This document shows positions 44,160 to 52,217 of a DNA stretch of 64,000 nt, piece by piece. Under the pieces are notes generated by a model. The model was not told the DNA's origin. It saw nothing but the letters and a program-made list of their open reading frames with translations, and did not search any database. The stretch spans positions 3,534,001-3,598,000 of the forward strand of contig OY782877.1 in assembly GCA_963678445.1 (NCBI GenBank), written 5' to 3'. Each line of letters starts with the position of its first letter. The first letter of the stretch is position 1. The translations under genes were made by a program, and so were the position numbers. This DNA comes from G963678445 sp963678445 (GTDB taxonomy: Bacteria; Hydrogenedentota; Hydrogenedentia; Hydrogenedentales; G963678445).

Positions 44160-45654
44160 GGATCAAGCGGCGCTATCCCTGGTTGGTGCCCGTGTCGCAC
44201 ATCATTATGGAGTCATACCGCTGGAGAGCTGTGACGGCTATTGTCGAATAGCCGCACCAGATGCGAGCGCACTGGGGCTCCGTGATGAATTGGGGCGTTT
44301 ACTTGGTATGCCTGTGCTTCTTGAGGCGTATTCACCTGCGGATATTGCGGCGGCCAGTAAACAGTATTATGGGGTGGGGGCGGAGACGATGGAACATTTG
44401 ACGGCCATGCGTGATGAAACACCGCTTATGATGGCGGAGGCCAGTCAGGATTTAGAGAGTGCTGCATTACCGCCTACCATTATTAAGTTCGTTAACCAAA
44501 TATTGCTGGAAGCCTATCAGGATCGGGCCACGGATATTCATATTGAACCTTTTGCCGCGTTTTGTCAGGTACGTATCCGCGTGGATGGTTTGCTCTATGA
44601 ATTGGCGTCCCCAGAGGCGTTGCTACATTTTCACCGTGAAATAGTGTCACGTATTAAGATTATGGCTGGGCTAAATATTGCGGAAACCCGTTTGCCACAA
44701 GATGGACGTATTTCGATTAGGATAGGTCCGGACGAGGTGGATTTGCGTATTTCCATTGTGCCCGTCCAACATGGCGAAAGTGTGAATATACGTATTCTGC
44801 AGTCGCGTCGTTCTTTATTGACGCTTGAGCATCTGGGCTTTTCAGAACATGAACGGCAGATAGTGGAGGCGCAAACGCAGAAGACACATGGCATTATTCT
44901 GGTGACAGGTCCGACTGGAAGTGGAAAGACGACTACGTTGTATGCGGTATTGGATCGAATTAATGAGACCGTGCGTAAAATTGTCGCGATAGAAGATCCG
45001 GTTGAGTATGAGCTTGACGGTATTTGTCAAATGCAGGTAAAGCCGCAGATAGGTTTTAGTTTTTCTTCTGGTCTGCGTGCAATCTTACGTCATGATCCCG
45101 ATGTTATTCTTGTCGGTGAAATTCGCGATCTGGAGACGGCAGAGTTGGCCATGCGCGCATCCTTGACAGGGCACTTGGTTTTTTCCACGCTTCATACGAA
45201 TGACGCGCCGAGTAGTATTACACGATTGCAGGATTTAGGTATTGATTCGTATCTTTTGTGTTCTTCCATAGAGTGTATTATCGCGCAGCGTTTGATACGG
45301 CGTATTTGTATCGATTGCAAGTCTCCTGTGTCCCCGAGTGCGCAAGAAACAAGATTATTGGCATTGGCGGAAGGTGTGTATAGTGACGCCGCTTTCTACC
45401 AGGGCGCAGGTTGTCACCATTGTCATGATTCGGGGTATCGCAACCGAATGGTCATCTCAGAATCTTTTGTCCTTGATGAGGAAATTCGAACGCTTATCAT
45501 GGAGAGTGCGCCTGCAAGCCGTTTGCGTAATGAAGCGTTGTCGAAGGGGATGATTCCTTTGCGAGTAGACGGACTCATCAAAGCTAAGGCGGGGGACACA
45601 ACCTTAAAAGAGATTATACGGGTAACACAAGAAGATATGCAGTTCTATAGATGA
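44146..45654 (+). CDS. gspE: Type II secretion ATPase GspE
   Basis: GTG 44146 chosen for its GAGGT ribosome site; a TTG at 44122 would add eight residues. 502 residues. An N-terminal helical domain contacts GspL. The ATPase carries Walker A GPTGSGKTTT near residue 255, the Asp box region IEDPVEYE, Walker B VILVGEIRDLETAELA near 321 and the His box TGHLVFSTLHTN. A zinc-binding pair CIDC...CHHC (386 and 422) is present, as in active GspE/PilB proteins. It powers pseudopilus assembly from the cytoplasm. Its stop overlaps the next start (ATGA). Confidence 0.92.
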   Translation: MIEVKDQAALSLVGARVAHHYGVIPLESCDGYCRIAAPDASALGLRDELGRLLGMPVLLEAYSPADIAAASKQYYGVGAETMEHLTAMRDETPLMMAEASQDLESAALPPTIIKFVNQILLEAYQDRATDIHIEPFAAFCQVRIRVDGLLYELASPEALLHFHREIVSRIKIMAGLNIAETRLPQDGRISIRIGPDEVDLRISIVPVQHGESVNIRILQSRRSLLTLEHLGFSEHERQIVEAQTQKTHGIILVTGPTGSGKTTTLYAVLDRINETVRKIVAIEDPVEYELDGICQMQVKPQIGFSFSSGLRAILRHDPDVILVGEIRDLETAELAMRASLTGHLVFSTLHTNDAPSSITRLQDLGIDSYLLCSSIECIIAQRLIRRICIDCKSPVSPSAQETRLLALAEGVYSDAAFYQGAGCHHCHDSGYRNRMVISESFVLDEEIRTLIMESAPASRLRNEALSKGMIPLRVDGLIKAKAGDTTLKEIIRVTQEDMQFYR

Positions 45655-46856
45655 AGCAGTATATGTACAGATGCAAAACGGCTTTGGGTGAGAACAAAGC
45701 AGGCACACTTTCCGCCGAATCGTTTGATGCGGCGGTAACGGCGTTGTTTGCAAAGGATTGGCATATTGTCGAGCTAAAATCGGTTTCAGTTCAAAAAACG
45801 CATTCGGTTGCACATCGTTTTTTAAACAGAGTCTCGAAAAAAACAGTGATTCATTTTAATCGTCAGCTTGCACGCCTTTTACATGCGGGATTGCCGCTTG
45901 TTGATGCCTTGGAAGCAATACGAAATCAGATGCCCGACATGCATAACACACTTGATGAAATTTTAGCCTGTGTTAGCCGGGGAGAGGCGTTGCATCTGGC
46001 TTTCTCGAAACATCCCAAAATTTTCTCTCCGCTTTGCGTCAGCATGGTGAAAGCAGGCGAATCTGCTGGCGCTCTTGATAAAACTTTTGAACGTTTAGCG
46101 CAATTGTCGGAAGCGGATTATGCAAATCGGGTGCAGTTGATGCAATCGCTCATGTATCCCTGTTCTGTGGCTACGGTAGGTTTGGCAACCGTATTTATAT
46201 TCAGCGCTTTTGTGCTTCCCCGTTTTACGATGGTGTTTGAACAAATGGGGGGCTCCCTCCCGGCAATTACGGCCATGCTGGTCGCATTTAGCGACTTTGC
46301 TCAACAGTGGTGGTGGCTGTTTTTAGTTTTTTGCATAGCCTCTTTTCTGTTGCTTCGGGCGTTTTTCCGACATGAGAAGGGACGTGTTTTACGTGATCAA
46401 TTCATGTTGCGCATTCCCTTTTTCTTCGTTTTGGTGCGTGACATTGAAACGTCCCAATTCACACGCACGTTAGGTGCGCAGATTGAAGCCGGACTGCCGA
46501 TGCTACCTGCGCTTGAGGTGGCTATCCAAACAATGCAAAACCGCATATATAGAAAGGCGATGACGACTGCAATGGAGCGCATACGGGAAGGAGGAGCGCT
46601 TAGTGACGAGATGCGACGGACGGGTTTGTTTACTCTTTCAGTGATAAGTCTGACACAGACTGCGGAGCGCGGCAGCTTGTTGGATCAGACTTTGATGGAG
46701 ATTGCAGAGGATGCCGCTGCGGAATGTGCACGTCGCATACGCGTTGTTTTGACGTTGATGGAGCCGGTGTTGATTGTCCTTGTCGGATTTGTCGTGGGCG
46801 GCTTGGTTATTGCGATGCTATTACCCATATTCAATATTGAGGAGATGTTGTTATGA
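45651..46856 (+). CDS. gspF: Type II secretion inner-membrane platform protein GspF
   Basis: 401 residues, the normal length. Two repeated T2SF domains: FNRQLARLLHAGLPLVDALE and FTRTLGAQIEAGLPMLPALE, each followed by helices and membrane segments (VATVGLATVFIFSAFVLPRF, WWWLFLVFCIASFLLLRAF, VLIVLVGFVVGGLVIAMLLP). SMVKAGESAGALD and LTQTAERGSLLD are the conserved acidic loops. It forms the inner-membrane platform with GspL and GspM. Overlaps the genes on both sides by ATGA. Confidence 0.92.
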   Translation: MKQYMYRCKTALGENKAGTLSAESFDAAVTALFAKDWHIVELKSVSVQKTHSVAHRFLNRVSKKTVIHFNRQLARLLHAGLPLVDALEAIRNQMPDMHNTLDEILACVSRGEALHLAFSKHPKIFSPLCVSMVKAGESAGALDKTFERLAQLSEADYANRVQLMQSLMYPCSVATVGLATVFIFSAFVLPRFTMVFEQMGGSLPAITAMLVAFSDFAQQWWWLFLVFCIASFLLLRAFFRHEKGRVLRDQFMLRIPFFFVLVRDIETSQFTRTLGAQIEAGLPMLPALEVAIQTMQNRIYRKAMTTAMERIREGGALSDEMRRTGLFTLSVISLTQTAERGSLLDQTLMEIAEDAAAECARRIRVVLTLMEPVLIVLVGFVVGGLVIAMLLPIFNIEEMLL

Positions 46857-47278
46857 AAAAAGGAGGTTATACGACGGGGGGGGTCACGCTAATCGAGTTA
46901 ATGCTTGTCGTTTTGATTATTGGTGTGCTTGCTGCGATCGCAGTGCCGCGTGTAGCGCGTAACCCCGAACGCGCTCGGGTGCGTGCAGCAATAGCTGAAA
47001 TTGAAAGCGTTACCACTATGTTGGATCATTTCAACATCGACGTGGGCCGTTTCCCCACTACGGAAGAAGGCGTCGAGGCTTTGCGACTCGCGCCTGTTGG
47101 TTTGGAAAATCAAGATCGATGGGATGGACCATACACCCGGCGTCGTATTTTAGATCCATGGGGAAATTTATATGTTTACCGTTGCCCGCCCGAAAACGGT
47201 GTGGATTTTGATCTAATCAGTATGGGAAAAGATGCCATCCTCGGCACAGATGATGATGTGACTAACTTTGACCTATGA
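46853..47278 (+). CDS. gspG: Major pseudopilin GspG
   Basis: 141 residues. The prepilin leader ends TTGGVTLIELMLVVLIIGVLA; cleavage after the second Gly leaves V at +1 and the invariant Glu at +5. The C-terminal domain has the G-type features RFPTTEEGVEAL, LDPWGNLYVYR and a calcium-site-like loop near the end (GKDAILGTDDDVTN). Length and motifs are standard. It is the main subunit of the pseudopilus that pushes substrates through the secretin. Processing needs a prepilin peptidase, which is not in this window. Confidence 0.92.
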   Translation: MKKGGYTTGGVTLIELMLVVLIIGVLAAIAVPRVARNPERARVRAAIAEIESVTTMLDHFNIDVGRFPTTEEGVEALRLAPVGLENQDRWDGPYTRRRILDPWGNLYVYRCPPENGVDFDLISMGKDAILGTDDDVTNFDL

Positions 47279-47763
47279 AAAAAAGAGGCCCGCTTTCAGG
47301 TTTTACGCTAATAGAATTGGTGCTTGTTCTTGCCTTGCTAGGAATATTGGCCGCCATTCAGCTCCCTCGTCTTCACACACGCTCAGCTCGGATTACATTG
47401 AATACGGAGTCGGAATTGTTGATGCGTCTTGCCCATCTTGCCGCACAAAAAGCCCGGTTGGAACGTTGTGAAGTTCGTATGTGCTTTGGTGACACTCCCC
47501 AGCAGTTTATATTCGAAGCATCCTCAGAGGTCTCATCTGAAATTCAGGCGTTCAAGAAAGTGGATACGGGGGTGCTGGGAAATGCATTTGCGATAGATTC
47601 CGACGTGCTCGTTTCTCCGCTTGAAGGAAACACAGCCGTATGGCGTTTTCTGCCTAACGGTGAAATTCTCGGGCATGAAATAACGTTGAGTCAAGGAGTC
47701 CACAAGATAACGGTGTCGCCAAGGAAAAGTGAACTCGAACATGAGCAGGACAATACATTGTAA
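47275..47763 (+). CDS. gspH: Minor pseudopilin GspH
   Basis: 162 residues with leader LSGFTLIELVLVLALLGILAA (cleavage before F, Glu at +5). The remainder is a beta-rich GspH-like domain of low conservation (VRMCFGDTPQQFIFEA, VWRFLPNGEILGHEITL). Identification rests on order in the operon and the prepilin leader. It overlaps GspG by ATGA and GspI by about 35 bases. Confidence 0.8.
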   Translation: MKKRGPLSGFTLIELVLVLALLGILAAIQLPRLHTRSARITLNTESELLMRLAHLAAQKARLERCEVRMCFGDTPQQFIFEASSEVSSEIQAFKKVDTGVLGNAFAIDSDVLVSPLEGNTAVWRFLPNGEILGHEITLSQGVHKITVSPRKSELEHEQDNTL

Positions 47764-48127
47764 TAAAAGGCAAGCATTGCGCACTCATGCAGGATTGGCG
47801 CTAATCGAATTACTTGTTTCAATTGTAATAATTGGCGTGGGTATGACAGGTATTATCCGCGCCTTGGATGCCTGTGTTCGTACTTCGTTTGTTAGCCTTG
47901 AAAAAGAACGGGCGCAATCGTTGCTGGACCAAGTGTTATGCGAACGTAGTTCTTTTTCAGGAAAAGATGATTCAGGTTTCTTCAAAGCACCTTTCGAACG
48001 TTTTGGATGGAGCGTAACAAAAGAAATAGTTAAAGGGACAGAATTGAGCGAGTTTCTTTGTACAGTAAGTTTTCATCATGGAGATAAATGCTACCAGGTT
48101 GAGGGAAAACGACTGTGCTCAAGATAA
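47729..48127 (+). CDS. gspI: Minor pseudopilin GspI
   Basis: 132 residues from GTG 47729, with AAGGA just upstream; ATG 47741 is an alternative. The leader ends HAGLALIELLVSIVIIGVGM with Glu at +5 after cleavage before L. The rest has the usual short GspI domain, ALDACVRTSFVSLEKERAQ and the later FGWSVTKEI. It should cap the pseudopilus with GspJ and GspK. Confidence 0.8.
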   Translation: MNSNMSRTIHCNKRQALRTHAGLALIELLVSIVIIGVGMTGIIRALDACVRTSFVSLEKERAQSLLDQVLCERSSFSGKDDSGFFKAPFERFGWSVTKEIVKGTELSEFLCTVSFHHGDKCYQVEGKRLCSR

Positions 48128-48753
48128 AAGAAGAAAAGGCGCATCGTTATCTATCTTCGTTGGGCTTTACGCTTATCGAAATGCTTGTGTCGATAACAAT
48201 GTTTGGCGTGGTGATGTCTTCTTTGATGACAGGACTCTGGGTTGCATCAGAAGCACACCGTCGTATTTTTAGTGCAACTGCCTTTGCAGCTGAGTGCGCG
48301 GAGGCGGAACGTTTATTCGCATCCGATTTTGCAGCACTATATCTTGATAAATCACAAGAAGTTTTTCCTCTTAAACTACTGCCAGAAGAAGGGGTGCTCC
48401 TGGATTTTTTCAAAGCATCAGTAGGTGCTTATCCGCTTGTTCATGTGCAATACATTTTGGAAGAAAGAAACGAAGGAAACGAAAAAAATGACAAAGAAAC
48501 CGTGCTGCTTCGTCGTAGTGCGGTCGTTATTTTGGATAGCCCGGCGCCGCCATATACAAAGCAAACCGTTATAACAAAAATAGATCACGTTGAGGTGCAG
48601 TATTATAACGGCAAAGAATGGAAAGAAAATTCTGATGCGATGGATGACATCCCTATCGCATTTCGCTTGTGTATATGGCGCAAAGTGCGCGGTCGTGACC
48701 ATTACCTTGTCCTCATCGGCGCACCTACGGCAAGCGGAGAACAGAAGGGATGA
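48115..48753 (+). CDS. gspJ: Minor pseudopilin GspJ
   Basis: 212 residues from GTG 48115, overlapping gspI by 13 bases. Prepilin leader SSLGFTLIEMLVSITMFGVV with cleavage before F and Glu at +5. The domain shows AECAEAERLFASDFAALYL and VVILDSPAPPYTKQTV, matching GspJ order. Part of the tip complex with GspI and GspK. Confidence 0.85.
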   Translation: MLKIKEEKAHRYLSSLGFTLIEMLVSITMFGVVMSSLMTGLWVASEAHRRIFSATAFAAECAEAERLFASDFAALYLDKSQEVFPLKLLPEEGVLLDFFKASVGAYPLVHVQYILEERNEGNEKNDKETVLLRRSAVVILDSPAPPYTKQTVITKIDHVEVQYYNGKEWKENSDAMDDIPIAFRLCIWRKVRGRDHYLVLIGAPTASGEQKG

Positions 48754-49793
48754 TGCATTTCTATGACAAGCGGGCCTTCGTTTTAGTTACTGCAATCTTG
48801 GTGTTGTCCATTTTAGCCATACTCTGCTTGGCTATTGCGTATTGGACGCGTATCCAGTTGGCTGAGCAACAGTATTACACATCAGAGCGCGAACTAAACC
48901 GCTGTGTGGATAATATGATTATTGGCGTCGTGAATTTAATTCAAAAAGGAGAGCATTTGTCCTATGCCGGCAACTATAAAGTTTTGAACGACATGCCTTG
49001 GTTTAACGAGTCTCCCACTATTAAGGCGCAGCTGCGCATTGATGATATTGAAGGTCGCATCTCAGTGAATCATGCCAATCGCCTTTTGATTAAGACTGTC
49101 ATCAAGGAGATTCAGGGGGACGATGTAAGTGCGGCCCAATTGATCGATGCCATTGAGGATTGGCGTGGCACCGCACTTAATCCAAAGTTTAACCTTGTTT
49201 ATGAGTCGAAAATGCCCGCCTACCAAGCCCGGAATGCCCCTCTAAAAAGAATCGAAGAGCTCCTTTTTGTGTCGGGGGTTAGCCAGGAGCTTTTCTATGG
49301 AAACCTGCATGCGCCCTTGATTGGGGGACAGTCCGATAAAGCTGCTACCGAAATGTCTTCGGAAAATCTTTTTTCTCGGGGACTCTATGATTATTTGAAT
49401 GCACTTCCAAAGGCGAAATTGTCCATAAACGGGATGTTGCCACACGTTTGGCGGGTAGTACTTCTTTGCGCACTCTTCGATCATCCAGAAGCAGCAGTAC
49501 CCATAATACGCGACACGCTCGCTTGGCGTTTTGGTATGGATGGCGTTATGGGAACGGAAGACGATCGTTATTTTGAGTCGCGTGAGGCCCTCGCCAAACA
49601 ACTGGGGCTTCATGGCGAAACTATTGTACAACGTTTGGACGAATGGCTTGGTCTGACATGGCAAGCTCGTGAATTCGACATTCGAATTTGGGTCTCATTG
49701 GAGGGCACCCCATTTACTCGTGAAGCTGTCCTACAGGTTTTTTCTGATGACTCGGGGGATTTTAGCCTGCGACATTTTGCCTATGTGGAGTAA
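48750..49793 (+). CDS. gspK: Minor pseudopilin GspK
   Basis: 347 residues, starts at ATG 48750 or 48753 in an overlap with gspJ. The N-terminal helix FVLVTAILVLSILAILCLAIA lacks the Glu at +5, as is normal for GspK. RIDDIEGRISVNHANR, LIDAIEDWRGTALN and APLKRIEELLFVSGVSQELF are typical GspK elements of the alpha domain. It should cap the pseudopilus tip. Confidence 0.88.
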   Translation: MMHFYDKRAFVLVTAILVLSILAILCLAIAYWTRIQLAEQQYYTSERELNRCVDNMIIGVVNLIQKGEHLSYAGNYKVLNDMPWFNESPTIKAQLRIDDIEGRISVNHANRLLIKTVIKEIQGDDVSAAQLIDAIEDWRGTALNPKFNLVYESKMPAYQARNAPLKRIEELLFVSGVSQELFYGNLHAPLIGGQSDKAATEMSSENLFSRGLYDYLNALPKAKLSINGMLPHVWRVVLLCALFDHPEAAVPIIRDTLAWRFGMDGVMGTEDDRYFESREALAKQLGLHGETIVQRLDEWLGLTWQAREFDIRIWVSLEGTPFTREAVLQVFSDDSGDFSLRHFAYVE

Positions 49794-49831
49794 ATTTTTG
49801 CGAAATACACGGATTGAAAAACGAGGTCCTC

Positions 49832-51250
49832 ATGAAGATTGCTAGCATTGTTCATAAGGCTAAAACGATGCCTGTGTTTGCTTCCACAAAACGGTGCTCA
49901 CAGCCACTCATCTATGATGTAGATGTGGCTTGGACAATGTCTGAAGATGGCTTGTTCACGCATACTGCCATCGACGATTTGAAAGGTACTATCCCGACAA
50001 AAAGCAAATTTAATGCTTTAAAATTGAAAAGTTGTCGTAAAAGGCAAAGCTTTTTAGCAGGCTGGCGCGACAATGCCTCGTCCTCTTTCTTGCGGTCGCC
50101 AGGCCGCTTTAGCCTGTACATACCAAGCTCTCGCTGTTTCTCCTATATCCTCAATTTGCCTACGGGAACACGGGAAGAGATGCAGCAAATGGCCTCCTTC
50201 GAATTGCGTCGCATGCTTCCTTTCGACGTGGAAAATATTTCTTTTGACTGGGTGGTTTTGGAGCAGACAGAAAATACAAGCCGCATCTGGCTGATTGTAT
50301 TACAAGAATCGGTTATCAGCGATACACTCAATGCGCTTTCCCTCGCACCGACTGGGCTAGCATGTATCGACACAAGTGCATCTTTCCTATACGATCAGTT
50401 GCCGCTCCAAGATAGCTTTGAGAATACCTTATGGATAGGGGTGCTCCATAATTCCATTGACATGCTACTTGTATGCGATGGAAAACTTTGGGCGCATCGC
50501 AGCCTTCCTCGCTATTCTCAGGAAGCGTCCTTTATCCTCTCGGAGACAGCGCAATTTTTACGCTACCTCAAGAAGGAGGATTTGCCCGAACCCAAAGGGA
50601 TTAATATAGTACTTGTGGGTGGGGAAGAGGAAATCCTTGAAACACTCCCGAGTGCGCTTCCCGAATACAACAGCAGAACCGAAGTCTTAGATTACCGCTC
50701 TATCCTTGCCCCATCGCTTACTCCTCCCCGCATGGACTTGCGCCCTGTTTCCTATCGAAAACAAGAACAGTTTCGTGGGCGATTGCGCAACTGGCTTATG
50801 TTCATCTTTCTGTTGTTCGGTACCCTTGGATTACTTTTGGGGATCAATGACGTCTTATACAGAAAAGAAACGCAGTACGTGGATTTTATTCACGAAAGTA
50901 CAATAGCACTTGGTCCACAAACCGATACACTGGTGGAAATGATGGACCGAATCCTCGATTCCCAAAAAGCAAGACACGCCCGAAATAGTATTTTAAGCAT
51001 CCTGGAGCGGATCGCTGCCCACGCTCCAGCAGGCGTGTCGATAGATTATCTAAGCTTGGATAGCACAACGCAACGATTACGTATCGGCGGCCAAACGGAT
51101 ACGCGGGGAAAGTTGTTTCAATTCCTGGGACGGTTAAGCGAAGAACCTAAAATTCGTAGTCTCCGACCAGTTGCCATGCCACTTGTTTCTATGGACGGCG
51201 CCGAAGTCATCGATTATCAACTTGAGCTAACGTTCAAACCAGGAGCTTGA
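49832..51250 (+). CDS. gspL: GspL-like inner-membrane protein
   Basis: ATG 49832 with GAGG five bases upstream; a TTG at 49814 is less likely. 472 residues. An actin-like cytoplasmic domain (SFELRRMLPFDVENISFDWVV, LWIGVLHNSIDMLLVCDGKL) resembles GspL/PilM. It is followed by one membrane helix (WLMFIFLLFGTLGLLLGI) and a periplasmic PilN-like ferredoxin fold (ILERIAAHAPAGVSIDYLSL). It links GspE to the platform. Confidence 0.8.
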   Translation: MKIASIVHKAKTMPVFASTKRCSQPLIYDVDVAWTMSEDGLFTHTAIDDLKGTIPTKSKFNALKLKSCRKRQSFLAGWRDNASSSFLRSPGRFSLYIPSSRCFSYILNLPTGTREEMQQMASFELRRMLPFDVENISFDWVVLEQTENTSRIWLIVLQESVISDTLNALSLAPTGLACIDTSASFLYDQLPLQDSFENTLWIGVLHNSIDMLLVCDGKLWAHRSLPRYSQEASFILSETAQFLRYLKKEDLPEPKGINIVLVGGEEEILETLPSALPEYNSRTEVLDYRSILAPSLTPPRMDLRPVSYRKQEQFRGRLRNWLMFIFLLFGTLGLLLGINDVLYRKETQYVDFIHESTIALGPQTDTLVEMMDRILDSQKARHARNSILSILERIAAHAPAGVSIDYLSLDSTTQRLRIGGQTDTRGKLFQFLGRLSEEPKIRSLRPVAMPLVSMDGAEVIDYQLELTFKPGA

Positions 51251-51255
51251 TATTT

Positions 51256-51789
51256 ATGAGACGCCTAACTACACGAGAACGTCGTTCTGTCTTCGGTACA
51301 GGATTCATCCTGGCGCTGGCAGCCCTCTATCTGGTCATTATCGAGCCTCGCGTGCTCGCTTGGCGCGAACTGTTTAACGAGCGTGAGAATGCGATCGAAA
51401 AATATCGCAAGCACTCTTTGCTGATCCAAAATGAAGAAATTATACGCGACCGATTTGCGCTCATCGACAAAACCACTACCGACCCCAAAAAGAACGCACA
51501 AAATGGTCTCGATTTCTATGAGCAGTTATGTACATCCACTTCCCAAAAATCTTTCGAACTGCGCGACATACGCCCTTTTACACCTCGTCAAAAGCCAAAA
51601 GAAAAGGAACGTATCTATGGTGCAACACTCTTGGGGGAAGGAAATATGGACGGATTTGAAAAGTATCTTCTCCACCTTATACATATGGAGGAATCTCTAT
51701 GTATTGAGAATCTCCTGTTGAGCATTCCCCGAAAAGACGCTCCACTCCAGGTTACCATCACCGTATCACGCGAAACAGGAGGCCTGTAA
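51256..51789 (+). CDS. gspM: GspM/PilO-like inner-membrane protein
   Basis: ATG 51256 lies 10 bases after AGGAG; the TTG at 51247 is too close. 177 residues: one membrane helix near the N-terminus (VFGTGFILALAALYLVII), a coiled-coil-like stretch (WRELFNERENAIEKYRKHS) and a small periplasmic domain with YGATLLGEGNMDGFEKYLLHL, the PilO-type fold. Assignment rests on topology, length and operon order. Confidence 0.75.
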   Translation: MRRLTTRERRSVFGTGFILALAALYLVIIEPRVLAWRELFNERENAIEKYRKHSLLIQNEEIIRDRFALIDKTTTDPKKNAQNGLDFYEQLCTSTSQKSFELRDIRPFTPRQKPKEKERIYGATLLGEGNMDGFEKYLLHLIHMEESLCIENLLLSIPRKDAPLQVTITVSRETGGL

Positions 51790-52217
51790 TGACACTGCCA
51801 CAAGGAATTCTTTCGCTAGCTATCCTAAATATTTTACTATTTATCACTTTGCTTCTTTTTATGGGCGGACTCGTCCCCTGGCGCGACTACAAAAGCCTTC
51901 CCGCACCTAACCAGGAATGGAATGAAACCGTCTCTCGCCTTGAATCTGACTACGCCTCTCCTACAAACAAGTTGAGTAATAAAAACGTCTTTCGCTCCCG
52001 CCGTTCCGGCACACGCATCGCCCAGGCTGTGGATAGCCTCGGCGAATATATACTGAGCGGCGCCTCTCAAGACCGAGCCTATTTCATGCACAAACGGACC
52101 AACGCATTAGTTACCTGTGGCGTAAATGAAATGTTCGAAGGCCATAAGGTGACAAAAATAACAGAGCATTGTATTGAACTAGAGCGAGATGGAAATGCAA
52201 TTCAAATTACATTCTAA
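51789..52217 (+). CDS. gspC: GspC/PilP-like protein
   Basis: 142 residues, starting in a TAATG overlap with gspM. One N-terminal membrane helix (SLAILNILLFITLLLFMGGL), a linker, then a homology-region-like beta domain: GTRIAQAVDSLGEYILSGAS, then DRAYFMHKRTNALVTCGVNE, the GspC-type fold that contacts the secretin's N0 domain. Short for GspC (no PDZ) and similar to PilP, so the symbol is provisional. Confidence 0.6.
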   Translation: MTLPQGILSLAILNILLFITLLLFMGGLVPWRDYKSLPAPNQEWNETVSRLESDYASPTNKLSNKNVFRSRRSGTRIAQAVDSLGEYILSGASQDRAYFMHKRTNALVTCGVNEMFEGHKVTKITEHCIELERDGNAIQITF